Positions 33,935-42,615 of a stretch of 57,885 nucleotides of DNA are shown here, one piece after another (position 1 is the stretch's first letter; each line of letters begins with the position of its first letter). Both the position numbers and the translations under genes were made by a program. Source of the DNA: Ignavibacteria bacterium (GTDB lineage Bacteria > Bacteroidota > Ignavibacteria > Ignavibacteriales > Melioribacteraceae). Location: NCBI GenBank assembly GCA_012719345.1, contig JAAYAN010000150.1, forward strand, positions 1-57,885, in the 5' to 3' direction. The notes beneath the pieces are model-generated. The model was not told where the DNA came from. It worked only from the letters and a program-made list of their open reading frames with translations, and made no database searches.

Positions 33935-35145
33935 AGTTTAAAAGACAAGTCATTAATTTTTTTAGCCGCATTGTTTATTGTAATAACTGTAATAAAAATA
34001 ATCAGACAAGAAAATCCGCTGATCCACCAGGCATTACTGAGATAAAGCTGTCCCTGATTAATCATTGCCCCCCACGAAGGATAATCAACACCAGAGCCGA
34101 AACCCAGATAGCTTAAAGCCGATTCGGTGATAATCACATTAGAAAAAAGGAAAACCAGATTAACAATTACAGGCGCTGCAATAAGGGGAAGAATTTCGTC
34201 CTTCAGTATTTTTAATTTTCCTATTCCCAGCATTTGCGATGTGATAATGAAATTTTTATTTTTTAAGGAAATTACTTCGCCGCGGACTATTTTGAATAGG
34301 CTCATCCATCCTGTTAATGAAAGTATCAAAATAATGGTGAATAAAGAATTACCCGTAAACGCAGCAATAAAAATTACAAGAAACAGAAGCGGAACGCACA
34401 AGAGCGCATCGGCAAATTTATCAAAAACTCTATCGGTAAATCCAGAAAAAATTCCAGCAAGATAACCGAAAACAATTCCGAAAAAAGAAGAAAACAATGT
34501 TACAAGAGATGCTATAAAAAGCGAGAGCCGGGTTCCATAAACAATCCGCGAAAAAACATCTCGCCCGAAATTGTCTGTGCCGAGTAAAAAAAACGCTTTC
34601 TTAACAGCGAAATATTTATTTTCAAATCTTGTGAATTTTACGCCGTTTTGTGAGGATATCTTTGCAGGTTTTCCTGATATTTCAATTTTCTCGCCGGTAT
34701 AAATTTCGAAGTAATTATAATCGCGGGTAATTAAAGAAGTCCGGAATTTTGAATTTGTATTGTCCGAATCGGAAATAATCAATAAGGTTTTAGACGATAA
34801 GGGGGGCAGAAGCCGGGCTGCTTTCAACTCGTAATGGAAATCGGGATCGGAAGAAACAAACGCCGGGGCGAAAACAAGGAATGAGAAAAGCAGCAGCATT
34901 GTCATTTTTAGCAGACTGATTTTCTGTGATAATAACTCCACTTTTCTCAGTACTAAAGATGTAACAAGCATAAGAGGCAGGGCAATTGCAGTAAAAAAAT
35001 AATCAAAAACATTCCACCTGAACGAATCTGAAAAAATTGAAATTATTATATGATGCAGATTCATATAAAGATCGATGTTCACTAATATAAGCGCGGATGA
35101 CAAGAAAACAACAAACGTACCGGTCTGCAGAAATAATCCCGTCAT
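33931..35145 (-). CDS. Peptide-type ABC transporter permease (DppC/OppC family)
   Basis: A 404-residue inner-membrane protein. The C-terminal 220 residues are a standard binding-protein-dependent permease with about five membrane helices. The FGRDVFSRIVYGTRLSLFIA motif is typical of DppC/OppC, and the EAA-like loop reads ITSQMLGIGKLKILKDEILP. DppC proteins are usually about 300 residues. Here the N-terminus has two or three extra helices (14-32, 50-65, 82-98) and a soluble insert (about 105-180), so a roughly 100-residue extension is present. It is the second permease gene of the operon and overlaps both neighbours by 4 bases. Confidence 0.9.
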   Translation of the reverse strand: MTGLFLQTGTFVVFLSSALILVNIDLYMNLHHIIISIFSDSFRWNVFDYFFTAIALPLMLVTSLVLRKVELLSQKISLLKMTMLLLFSFLVFAPAFVSSDPDFHYELKAARLLPPLSSKTLLIISDSDNTNSKFRTSLITRDYNYFEIYTGEKIEISGKPAKISSQNGVKFTRFENKYFAVKKAFFLLGTDNFGRDVFSRIVYGTRLSLFIASLVTLFSSFFGIVFGYLAGIFSGFTDRVFDKFADALLCVPLLFLVIFIAAFTGNSLFTIILILSLTGWMSLFKIVRGEVISLKNKNFIITSQMLGIGKLKILKDEILPLIAAPVIVNLVFLFSNVIITESALSYLGFGSGVDYPSWGAMINQGQLYLSNAWWISGFSCLIIFITVITINNAAKKINDLSFKL

Positions 35146-36125
35146 TCTATTAAATCTCCTGCAATTCTGCTATCAATAACCGATTTTATAAAATCTGCCG
35201 CAATATTCGATAAAATAACGCATAATCCCGAAACGAAAGCGCAGCCGGTTACAAGCGGATAATCACGCTGCAAAATTGAAGTTACTGTAAGCCTTCCCAT
35301 ACCGGGCAAAGCAAAAATAGTTTCGGTAATAAGTGCTCCGCTTAAAAGCATACCAATTTCAATTCCTGCTACAGAAATAAGCGGGAAAACCGAATTTGGC
35401 AAAATATGTTTGATAAGTATTCCATTTCTGCTTAAACCGTTCGATTTCAGCAAAAGAGTAAACGGGGCAGAATCTGTCATATCCATATTCTCACGTAAAT
35501 ATCTGTAGAAATATGCTGTCCCGATAATACTTAAAGTCATCACCGGCAGAAAGAGATAATTTATTTTTTCTGCTGCAAAACGGAAATAATTATTTTCTTC
35601 CGGATTAAAAGAATTAATTCCTGCAGAAGGGAAAATTTGCAGACAAACGGAAAAAAAAAGTATAAGAAGAACTGCTAAAACATAAGTCGGTACGGAATAA
35701 ATTATCAAAGAAAATTTGTTGAAAAATATGTCTTGCCAGCAATTTTTTTTCTTGAATGAATAAAGAGATAAAACAATTGAGCCAGCAGTTTGAATGAAAA
35801 AAACAATAAAAGCAAACATTAAAGTAAATGGGAAATAATTCATAATTACTTCGAAAACCGGCTGGCGGTAAATGTAGGAAATTCCGAAATTGAGTGAAAT
35901 TATATTGGCAAGAAACGAAAGGAATTGTTCGTGAAGCGGAGCGTTTAGATTGAAAGAATTGTAAATCTTTTCCGAAAGCTCCGGACTGAATTCGGGCGAT
36001 ACAAACTTGTGAACCGGATTTCCGGGAGCCAGACGAAGAAGCAGAAAAATTAGGCAGATTAAAAAAAATAAAGTGATAATGCCGTTAAAAACTTTTCGGA
36101 GCAAAGGGAAAAAGTATTTTTTCAT
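35142..36125 (-). CDS. Peptide-type ABC transporter permease (DppB/OppB family)
   Basis: A 327-residue inner-membrane permease with an N-terminal helix (about 12-31) and the DppB signature RLAPGNPVHKFV. Five further helices follow, plus the loop LKSNGLSRNGILIKHILPNSVFPLI, which contacts the ATPases. The length is normal for the family. GALITETIFALPGMGRL is the conserved C-terminal motif. It forms the translocation pore together with the adjacent DppC-like protein. It overlaps that gene by 4 bases and follows the binding-protein gene by one base. Whether the substrate is a peptide or nickel cannot be told from the permease alone. Confidence 0.93.
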   Translation of the reverse strand: MKKYFFPLLRKVFNGIITLFFLICLIFLLLRLAPGNPVHKFVSPEFSPELSEKIYNSFNLNAPLHEQFLSFLANIISLNFGISYIYRQPVFEVIMNYFPFTLMFAFIVFFIQTAGSIVLSLYSFKKKNCWQDIFFNKFSLIIYSVPTYVLAVLLILFFSVCLQIFPSAGINSFNPEENNYFRFAAEKINYLFLPVMTLSIIGTAYFYRYLRENMDMTDSAPFTLLLKSNGLSRNGILIKHILPNSVFPLISVAGIEIGMLLSGALITETIFALPGMGRLTVTSILQRDYPLVTGCAFVSGLCVILSNIAADFIKSVIDSRIAGDLIE

Positions 36126-36126
36126 A

Positions 36127-37767
36127 TTATCTAACTTCCCACTCCCAGCATCGCTGCACAGAACCCAGAGAATTCACCTCGGCATTTTTAATTTTGGAAC
36201 TGTAAACGGAAAAATTATCAATCCAGAATAAAAATGTAACAGGTTGGTTTTCTCTGATGATATTCTGAATTTTATTGTAAATGCGTTTCAATTCAGCCGG
36301 GTCGTTTGTCTGCGAAGTTTTATCCAGTAACTGGTCGATCTCTTTATTCATAAAACCAGAAGTGTTTGTTTGATATTTCTTTAAGTCCGAATTCCAGTAT
36401 GGTTTTATGTGCAGAGGAATAGGGACTTGCCAGCCCGAAATAAAAGCATCCATTTGTCGCGAATACATCTTTTCCAAAAAAACCCCGCGTTCCAAAGGTT
36501 CAAGATTAACATTTATGCCGATTTTCTTTAAATCCGATTTAACGATATTTGCTGTATATTCCCGAAGAGGTTTTCCGGTTACAAAATTTAACGTGAACGA
36601 AAATTCCTGCCCGCTTTTGTCAAGTATTCCGTTATTGTCGCTGTCTTGCCATCCGGCATTTTTTAAAATTGCTAAAGCTTTTTTGGGATTATACGAAAAA
36701 TTAGTGCTTTTGCTGTAATTATCTTTGAATATCGGGGAAACAGGTTCATTGGCAACACTTCCTCTGCCAAGCAAGAATTCGTCGAGAATCATCTTTCTGT
36801 TTATTCCATAAGTTAGCGCTTTTCTTATGTCTTTGCTGCCGAAATATTTATTGGGTATAACTGAATCTTTTAAAAAAGCTTCTGGACTAACATTATTCCA
36901 GCAGATAAAGTCGATATAACGCCCTTGCATTGCCGAAATGTTTAAATCTTTGCGGTTTTCGAATTCGTAAATATCTTCTGTATTAATTTCGGGAAGCACG
37001 TCAATCTCGCCGGTTAAAAGCTGATTTTTCCGCGTAAAATATTCCGGAATCACTTTTAATATTATACGCGAAGGAGATAAATCGTTTACAAGAAAGTGGC
37101 CTTTTCGCTTTTCGAGCAGAATATATTGATTTCTTTCCCATTTTTTTAATTTGTAAGGACCGGTGCCGCAGCTTTTAAAAATTGCATCCGAAACAGAAAT
37201 AAGCGAATCGGGGATTCCTTCGAAAATATGTTTTGCAATAATAGGCAAATCAGTTTCAAGCAGCGAGGGATTCGAATTCTTCACAAACTTAAATTTAATT
37301 TTTTGCGGTGAAATAATTTCGAAAGTATTTTTTATATCTATCTGCCCGTTTTCGAGCGTGTGAAATTTATCGAACATTCCGAAAAAAGAACTTTGTACAA
37401 CCGGATTAGAATAAACCGAATAAGTAAAAACAATATCTTCGGGCGAAAAAGCTTTGTCGTCGCTCCATTTTATATCACTGCGCAACGTAAAAACAACTTC
37501 ATCGCGGCTTTCATTCCATTTCCAATCTTCTGCAAGAAGCGGGTAATCAGTCAGTCCGCCTTTGGCGCTATCCCATTTATGCCCGACAAGACCAAGATTT
37601 GTATGCTCAAATAAAATTGATTCGCTTACGCCGAAAGAATAAACCGGCGATGCCGATTGAATATCGGAAGAAATGCCAATTGAAACCAGCCGCGTATCTT
37701 TCCCGTCTTTTCCGCACGAAGAGAAAAATATAAGCAGCAAAACAAAAGCAAAATTCTTTTTAATCAT
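36127..37767 (-). CDS. Extracellular solute-binding lipoprotein (SBP family 5, oligopeptide type)
   Basis: A 546-residue lipoprotein: signal peptide 1-18 with lipobox FFSSC (Cys 18), then the family 5 solute-binding fold. Recognisable stretches are LAEDWKWNESRDEVVFTLRSDIKWSDDKAFSPEDIVFTY, the GTGPYKLKKWERNQYILLE motif, and DIRKALTYGINRKMIL. Length and motifs match DppA/OppA proteins that deliver di- or oligopeptides. It is the first gene of the five-gene operon (binding protein, two permeases, kinase, sigma-54 activator). In other bacteria such proteins can import signal peptides. The substrate here is unknown. Confidence 0.93.
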   Translation of the reverse strand: MIKKNFAFVLLLIFFSSCGKDGKDTRLVSIGISSDIQSASPVYSFGVSESILFEHTNLGLVGHKWDSAKGGLTDYPLLAEDWKWNESRDEVVFTLRSDIKWSDDKAFSPEDIVFTYSVYSNPVVQSSFFGMFDKFHTLENGQIDIKNTFEIISPQKIKFKFVKNSNPSLLETDLPIIAKHIFEGIPDSLISVSDAIFKSCGTGPYKLKKWERNQYILLEKRKGHFLVNDLSPSRIILKVIPEYFTRKNQLLTGEIDVLPEINTEDIYEFENRKDLNISAMQGRYIDFICWNNVSPEAFLKDSVIPNKYFGSKDIRKALTYGINRKMILDEFLLGRGSVANEPVSPIFKDNYSKSTNFSYNPKKALAILKNAGWQDSDNNGILDKSGQEFSFTLNFVTGKPLREYTANIVKSDLKKIGINVNLEPLERGVFLEKMYSRQMDAFISGWQVPIPLHIKPYWNSDLKKYQTNTSGFMNKEIDQLLDKTSQTNDPAELKRIYNKIQNIIRENQPVTFLFWIDNFSVYSSKIKNAEVNSLGSVQRCWEWEVR

Positions 37768-37888
37768 TTTTTACAAAGGTTTTGTGGCAGCAAATGATCA
37801 AATTAATTTCAAAATTCAGATTGTAAATTATTAAACTTTATTTGATCTTGTTTTTATCAAAAAATAAATAATTTTTTTAACTTTTGAT

Positions 37889-38620
37889 ATGAATAAAAAT
37901 AAAATAATGTTAAAAGAACTTTCGGTTGCTAATATACAAAAAGGACAGCCATATATTATTTTAAAAAATATTTCCTGCATTTTTAATTCAGGAAAAGTAT
38001 ATACAATACTTGGTAAAAACGGAAGCGGAAAATCAACATTGCTGAAAAGTGTGTTAAAACTTCTTCTACCGGAAGATTTTAAGGTTGAAGGTGAAATCGA
38101 AATTAATGGAAAGAATATTTATTCAATGTCCGAAACAGACTTGAAAAATTTCCGGAAAGGAATAATTAAATATGTTCCTCAGGATGCGCAGACTGCATTC
38201 GATCCGTTAAAGAAAACAAAATATTATTTCGAAAAAATATATAAGATTAATAGCGGTACCGAAGAAATGCTCGATTATTTTTTGCTTCCTCCGAAAGATG
38301 TTTTATTCAGGCTGCATCCACATCAGCTTAGCGGAGGGATGTGCCAGCGTTTATTAATATCGTTATCGTTTTTATCCAACCCGGAAATTATTTTTTTTGA
38401 CGAACCTACTTCCGCGCTCGATACGCCTGTTTCGAACTTGCTTTGCAGAAAAATAAAAGAATTTGCAAAGGAGGATAAAAATGCAGTGATTGTTACTCAG
38501 GATGAAACCTTTGCAAAAAATGTTTCCGATGAAATTGCAGTTCTTTCAGCTGGAAAAATTTCGGAATTCCAAGTTGCCGATAAATATTTTAATCGGGAAA
38601 ATTATGAAGAATATTCTTGA
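37889..38620 (+). CDS. Peptide ABC transporter ATP-binding protein 1 (DppD-like)
   Basis: A 243-residue ATPase: Walker A GKNGSGKST (about 45), Q loop VPQDAQTAFDP, signature LSGGMCQRL, Walker B IIFFDEPTSALD, H loop VTQDE (His replaced by Gln). It is shorter than typical DppD (about 330) and lacks the C-terminal oligopeptide-transporter extension. It is divergent from the binding-protein gene across 121 bases, so the two halves of the transporter probably share a control region. The Gln in place of the switch His deserves note, since it usually lowers ATP hydrolysis; the second ATPase keeps its His. Confidence 0.9.
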   Translation: MNKNKIMLKELSVANIQKGQPYIILKNISCIFNSGKVYTILGKNGSGKSTLLKSVLKLLLPEDFKVEGEIEINGKNIYSMSETDLKNFRKGIIKYVPQDAQTAFDPLKKTKYYFEKIYKINSGTEEMLDYFLLPPKDVLFRLHPHQLSGGMCQRLLISLSFLSNPEIIFFDEPTSALDTPVSNLLCRKIKEFAKEDKNAVIVTQDETFAKNVSDEIAVLSAGKISEFQVADKYFNRENYEEYS

Positions 38621-39338
38621 AGTAGAAAATTTATATTTTTCAGCTGCAACATCAAACGGACAAAAAGAAATTCTGAAAGGGATTGATTTGCAGGTTCGGG
38701 AAAGTGAAGTTTTAGGAATTTCGGGTGAATCGGGCTGCGGAAAAACAACTTTAGCGAAAGTGCTTGCCGGAATTTTAAAACCTGTTTCGGGCAGAATCAG
38801 TTATAATTTTTCTGCAAACAACGGTTCAGCAAAAAAAGTACAGATGCTTTTCCAGAACAGCGACGAATTGTTAAATCCGCTTTTGGATGTGAGGAAAACC
38901 TTAACTTTAAACGGCAAACCTTTAAATTACGATTTATGCGATTTAATCGGGATAAACCAAAAATTATTCTCGCAGAAAAATTCAACTCTTTCGGGCGGGG
39001 AAAGGCAAAAAGTAGCAATAGCGCGGCTTTTATCTGTAAATCCCGAATTATTAATTCTTGACGAACCGTTTTCGTCGCAGGATCCCGATTCTGTTAAAAA
39101 CCTTGTGGAATTATTTAAAAAAATAAATTCGAATTACAAAACCGCATTAATCTGTATTTCTCACCAAATAAAGATTTTCGAAAACTTTGCTCATACTATA
39201 TCAATTATGAAAAACGGAAAGATTTTAGAAACAGGAAATTCAGCGGAAATTTTAACTTCTCCTGCCGGAAAATATACGCGTTTTCTTTTAGAGGCAGAAT
39301 CATACAAATTGGAAAGAAGAGATTTTAATGACATTTAG
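38604..39338 (+). CDS. Peptide ABC transporter ATP-binding protein 2 (DppF-like)
   Basis: A 244-residue ATPase: Walker A GESGCGKTT, Q loop LFQNSDELLNP, signature LSGGERQKVAIARLL, Walker B LLILDEPFSSQD and switch His in CISHQ. I chose ATG 38604, overlapping the upstream gene by 17 bases; a longer frame back to 38490 merely reads the upstream gene out of frame and would add 38 residues unlike the family. It too lacks the C-terminal extension of DppF. The pair should work as a heterodimer with the divergent permeases. Confidence 0.9.
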   Translation: MKNILEVENLYFSAATSNGQKEILKGIDLQVRESEVLGISGESGCGKTTLAKVLAGILKPVSGRISYNFSANNGSAKKVQMLFQNSDELLNPLLDVRKTLTLNGKPLNYDLCDLIGINQKLFSQKNSTLSGGERQKVAIARLLSVNPELLILDEPFSSQDPDSVKNLVELFKKINSNYKTALICISHQIKIFENFAHTISIMKNGKILETGNSAEILTSPAGKYTRFLLEAESYKLERRDFNDI

Positions 39339-39350
39339 CAGCAGGAAATT

Positions 39351-39965
39351 ATGTTTGAATTTATCTCTGTAGGAATTGTATTAGGTCTGTCTGCAGGTTA
39401 CAGTCCGGGTCCGCTTAATGCCCTCATCGTTTCCGAAACTTTGAAGAAAAATGTAAAAGCAGGTGTTAAAGCAGCTTTGGCGCCGGCAATTACCGATTTG
39501 CCGATAATATTAATAAGTTTCTATTTGTTATTCCAGCTTAAAAATTATTCGGCGCTTTTAGGAATAATTGCAATTATCGGGGCAATTCTTGTAATTTTAT
39601 ACGGAGTAAAAGAATTAACAGTTAAAGATGTTGAGTTAAACCAAACCGAAAGCAGCAGTTCGTTAAAAAAAGCTGTACTGGTAAATTTTTTAAGTCCGCA
39701 CCCATATATTTTTTGGATAAGCATTGCCGGACCGATTATTCAAAAAGCATACGGCATTTCTTTTTTACATGCTATAATATTTATAATTTCTTTTTATGTT
39801 TTTCTCGTCGGATCAAAAATGTCGATTGCTGTAATTTCGCAGAAATCGAAGAAATTCTTAAAAGGAAACGGATATAAAAATGTAATAAAAATACTTGGCG
39901 CAGTTTTAATAATTCTTGGTCTCTTACTTTTAAGGGACGGACTTACCCGTATGCAGATAATATAA
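39351..39965 (+). CDS. LysE/RhtB family transporter
   Basis: A 204-residue membrane protein with about six helices. The N-terminal SVGIVLGLSAGYSPGPLNALIVSETLKKN matches the LysE family signature G...PGP. The family exports amino acids such as lysine, threonine or homoserine lactone-like compounds; the substrate cannot be told. It follows the ABC ATPase by 12 bases and is probably in the same transcript, which would pair import of peptides with export of excess amino acids. That link is inferred. Confidence 0.85.
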   Translation: MFEFISVGIVLGLSAGYSPGPLNALIVSETLKKNVKAGVKAALAPAITDLPIILISFYLLFQLKNYSALLGIIAIIGAILVILYGVKELTVKDVELNQTESSSSLKKAVLVNFLSPHPYIFWISIAGPIIQKAYGISFLHAIIFIISFYVFLVGSKMSIAVISQKSKKFLKGNGYKNVIKILGAVLIILGLLLLRDGLTRMQII

Positions 39966-40105
39966 ACGGATTGTTATTTCAAATTTTCCTAAAATTTATT
40001 TATTTTCTCAGAAATTATTAGAATCTGAATTTTTCGAAATAATTTATCATCCAAAGCAACATTTTGTGTTTTTGTTCATCTTTATTAAAAAGAGAAAAAA
40101 ATATT

Positions 40106-40636
40106 TTGGAAAAAACTTCAGCACAAATAATTGATTTTACATTGCTTTACAACAAGCATAAGAAAGGCTTATACAATTTTGCCTGTAAAATGCTTTCCGA
40201 TAAACTTACCGCCGAAGATTTAATCCACACAATTTTTCTCAGGTTATTTGAAAATATTGATAAACTAAAAAATCCGGAAAGCGTTGCCTTTTGGCTTTAC
40301 AGGAGTTTGCGAAATGAAATTTATATGATTTACAGATCAAAAAAAATAAAAAATGACAGATATAATGTTGAAGATGTTTACGAAATTGAAAAAATGGATT
40401 CCAAAAATATTGAATCAGAAATTGAAATGAATGATATCAAAGAAATTATTAAAGGCGAGCTTGATAAAATAGATAAAGCGCAAAAGGAAGTTTTCCTGTT
40501 AAAAGAATATGGAAAGTTCAGTTACAAGGAAATAGCGGAAATAATGGATATTAACGAAAATCTTGTTAAAAGCAGGTTATTCAAAACAAGGCAGAAACTT
40601 ATTGAAAGAATGTCAAAAATAATCGATAAGGATTAA
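40106..40636 (+). CDS. ECF-type RNA polymerase sigma factor
   Basis: A 176-residue sigma-70-family factor: region 2 (about 10-80, LYNFACKMLSDKLTAEDLIHTIFLRLFENIDKL, WLYRSLRN) and region 4 (120-170, AQKEVFLLKEYGKFSYKEIAEIMDINENLVKSRLFKTRQKL). There is no ATG at the expected start. TTG 40106, preceded by AAAAAGAG, gives the best fit; TTG 40064 is an alternative that adds 14 residues. It is followed after 2 bases by a membrane protein that is probably its anti-sigma factor. Together they may control the TonB genes downstream. Confidence 0.88.
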   Translation: MEKTSAQIIDFTLLYNKHKKGLYNFACKMLSDKLTAEDLIHTIFLRLFENIDKLKNPESVAFWLYRSLRNEIYMIYRSKKIKNDRYNVEDVYEIEKMDSKNIESEIEMNDIKEIIKGELDKIDKAQKEVFLLKEYGKFSYKEIAEIMDINENLVKSRLFKTRQKLIERMSKIIDKD

Positions 40637-40638
40637 TT

Positions 40639-41103
40639 ATGAATACAGAATTTGAAATAATTGACAAATACTTTGATGGAGAATGTTCGGAAAAGGAAGA
40701 GACGGAAATGTTTTTATTCCTGAGCAAAGAGAAATCCGCGCGTGAATATTTTAAGGCAAATTACAAGCTCAAGATGATAACTAATCAAATAGATGAAGAA
40801 TTCCCGGAAAATCTTGATGAAAGAATTTTAATATCAATTAAGAATAAAGCAATAAAAGATGAAAAATTCTATACTGCTAAAAAAAACAGTCATCTTTTTT
40901 ATTATGCTGCTGCGGCTGTTTTAATAATTGGATTACTTCTGGGTTATATGGAAATTAATAACTATAAAGCAAATATGGAGGCAACAACAAGAAAAATTGA
41001 GAAGCAGGAAAAACTTATTAATCTGATTCTAAACAATTCGCTGCCCACAACAGAAATAAATACAAAATACACAAACGAAATAATTATAACATCAGAACTT
41101 TGA
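40639..41103 (+). CDS. Anti-sigma factor-like membrane protein
   Basis: A 154-residue protein with a cytoplasmic N-terminal half and one membrane helix (about 88-106, LFYYAAAAVLIIGLLLGYM). A short periplasmic tail with a coiled-coil start follows. The N-terminal IIDKYFDGECSEKEETEMFLFLSKEKSAREYFKANYKL resembles the helical part of Bacteroidota anti-sigma factors, without the zinc-binding HxxxCxxC motif. Its place directly after the ECF gene is the main evidence. There is no FecR domain. Confidence 0.7.
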   Translation: MNTEFEIIDKYFDGECSEKEETEMFLFLSKEKSAREYFKANYKLKMITNQIDEEFPENLDERILISIKNKAIKDEKFYTAKKNSHLFYYAAAAVLIIGLLLGYMEINNYKANMEATTRKIEKQEKLINLILNNSLPTTEINTKYTNEIIITSEL

Positions 41104-41110
41104 GGTAAAA

Positions 41111-41854
41111 ATGAAAAGGTTATTTATTGCAGCAGTAATGTTGTTTTTATCTCTGCAAAGCTGCAGGGAAAACAAAATTGAAATAATTCCGGATTACGAT
41201 AATGATTATCTGACATTAGAGAAAGTAGATGAACCGGTTTCCTTGAAAAATATGGAGCAGGAACAAAACAAACTCAAGGAGATTCTGAATGAAGCAATTA
41301 ATCAGGCAGAATCAAAATATGATAACTTGTTCGACTTTAAATTATATGTTGGAACAGATGGAAGGATTGAAAAAATTAAAATAATAGATTCAAAAGTTAC
41401 TGATAAGAAGACAGAAATAATTGAACAATTAGAAAACTGGGTTTTCAATTCTGCAAAACTTGATGGTAAGCCGGTCAATTTCCAGTTTAACTTAAAAGTA
41501 TCTCATGAATTACTGCTCAACGATAAATTGATATCAGATTTTTTTAATGAAAGAAGTTACTTTATTGCTGTGAATCAAATGCCTGAACCCATTGGAGGCA
41601 TTGAAGCAATCCAAAAAAATATTATATACCCGGAATCAGCAAAAAAGGAAGGTGTTCAGGGCAGAGTATATGTAAAAGCATATATTGATGAACAGGGAGA
41701 TGTTTCTAAGGTTGATTTAATAAAAGGTATTGGTGCAGATTGTGATGAGTCAGCAATGGCGGCTGTTAAAAAAACCAAATTCAAACCCGGAATGCAAAAT
41801 GGAAAACCGGTAAAAGTACAGGTTGCAGTACCAATATTATTTCAATTAAAATAA
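41111..41854 (+). CDS. Lipoprotein with two TonB C-terminal-like domains
   Basis: A 247-residue exported protein with lipobox LSLQSC (Cys about 18). The first domain (about 45-140) is a diverged TonB-like fold (FKLYVGTDGRIEKIKIIDS to WVFNSAKLDGKPVNF). The second (155-247) is a good TonB C-terminal domain: PEPIGGIEAIQKNIIYPESAKKEG, YVKAYIDEQGDV, GADCDESAMAAVKKTKFKPG. TonB itself has a membrane anchor and Pro-rich spacer, which are absent here, so it probably does not transduce energy but serves in the envelope as a lipid-anchored binding module. It lies 7 bases after the anti-sigma-like gene. Confidence 0.8.
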   Translation: MKRLFIAAVMLFLSLQSCRENKIEIIPDYDNDYLTLEKVDEPVSLKNMEQEQNKLKEILNEAINQAESKYDNLFDFKLYVGTDGRIEKIKIIDSKVTDKKTEIIEQLENWVFNSAKLDGKPVNFQFNLKVSHELLLNDKLISDFFNERSYFIAVNQMPEPIGGIEAIQKNIIYPESAKKEGVQGRVYVKAYIDEQGDVSKVDLIKGIGADCDESAMAAVKKTKFKPGMQNGKPVKVQVAVPILFQLK

Positions 41855-41886
41855 TTAAAGCAACTTTCAAATAATCATAAAAAGAA

Positions 41887-42103
41887 ATGTTACCTATTAA
41901 AATAATTACGTTATTAGTTTTATTAACATTAAATACTCTTGCCCAGAGAAACTACGAATTAATGTATGTTAGGGAAAATAGGTTTCGGATGCGATGAAGC
42001 TGCCATTAACGCAATAATGAAAAGCAAATTTTCGCCGGGACTAAAAAACGGAAATCCGGTGAAAACTCAAATAGTAATACCGGTATTTTTTAAAATAAAC
42101 TAA
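41887..42103 (+). pseudogene. Remnant of a TonB C-terminal-domain gene
   Basis: An ATG at 41887 opens a signal peptide (MLPIKIITLLVLLTLNTLAQ) that stops 17 codons later. In the next frame the C-terminal end of the same domain continues: GKIGFGCDEAAINAIMKSKFSPG and on to a stop at 42101-42103. About 55 residues of the middle of the domain are missing and the two parts are in different frames. It sits between two intact paralogues of the same family, so it arose by duplication and internal deletion. It is too broken to make a functional protein. Confidence 0.75.
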
Positions 42104-42122
42104 ACTAAAATAAGGAGGTTCT

Positions 42123-42491
42123 ATGAAGAACATGTTATTTATCGCTTTATTATTTTCTATTTCAATAATTTCATCATTTGCACAAGTTGAACTTGATAAA
42201 CTCCCAAGTCCGGAAGGCGGAATTGAGGCAATAGCTCAAAAGGTAATTTATCCATCTGAAGCAAAGGATCAGAAAGTTGAAGGAAAAGTTATGGTGAAAG
42301 CTACAATTTCAAAAAGCGGAGAAGTTATCAGTGTTTCTGTTGTGAAAGGAATCGGTTTTGGCTGCGACGAAGCTGCTTGCGAAGCCGTGAAAAAAACAAA
42401 ATTTACTTCGGCAGAAAAAGATGGAAAAAAAATCGAAGCTGAAATAATTATTCCAATTAAATTTAAACTGTGCGATACTGATAAAAAATGA
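42123..42491 (+). CDS. Periplasmic single TonB C-terminal-domain protein
   Basis: A 122-residue protein: signal peptide 1-20 (SSFAQ) followed by one TonB C-terminal domain (25-115), with LPSPEGGIEAIAQKVIYPSEAKDQKVEGKVMVKATISKSGEV and GFGCDEAACEAVKKTKF. It has no membrane anchor or Pro-rich spacer, so it is a soluble periplasmic domain of unknown use, perhaps competing with TonB or binding a receptor plug. It has a strong AAGGAGG site. It may be the intact cousin of the neighbouring remnant. Confidence 0.8.
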   Translation: MKNMLFIALLFSISIISSFAQVELDKLPSPEGGIEAIAQKVIYPSEAKDQKVEGKVMVKATISKSGEVISVSVVKGIGFGCDEAACEAVKKTKFTSAEKDGKKIEAEIIIPIKFKLCDTDKK

Positions 42492-42615
42492 AACTTTAGA
42501 AATTGAGATGTGTATAAATCCTTAAGTCTTTGATTTTAGAATTTAAAAACAGCGCGCGCGAATTAAACATCCTCTAAAAGTAAAAGACAAGAAAACCTAA
42601 AATAAAGGAGGATTT

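Noticed and set aside
38490-38603. Start of the second transporter ATPase at 38490
   Set aside because: That region is the out-of-frame end of the first ATPase gene. ATG 38604 gives the family's normal N-terminus.
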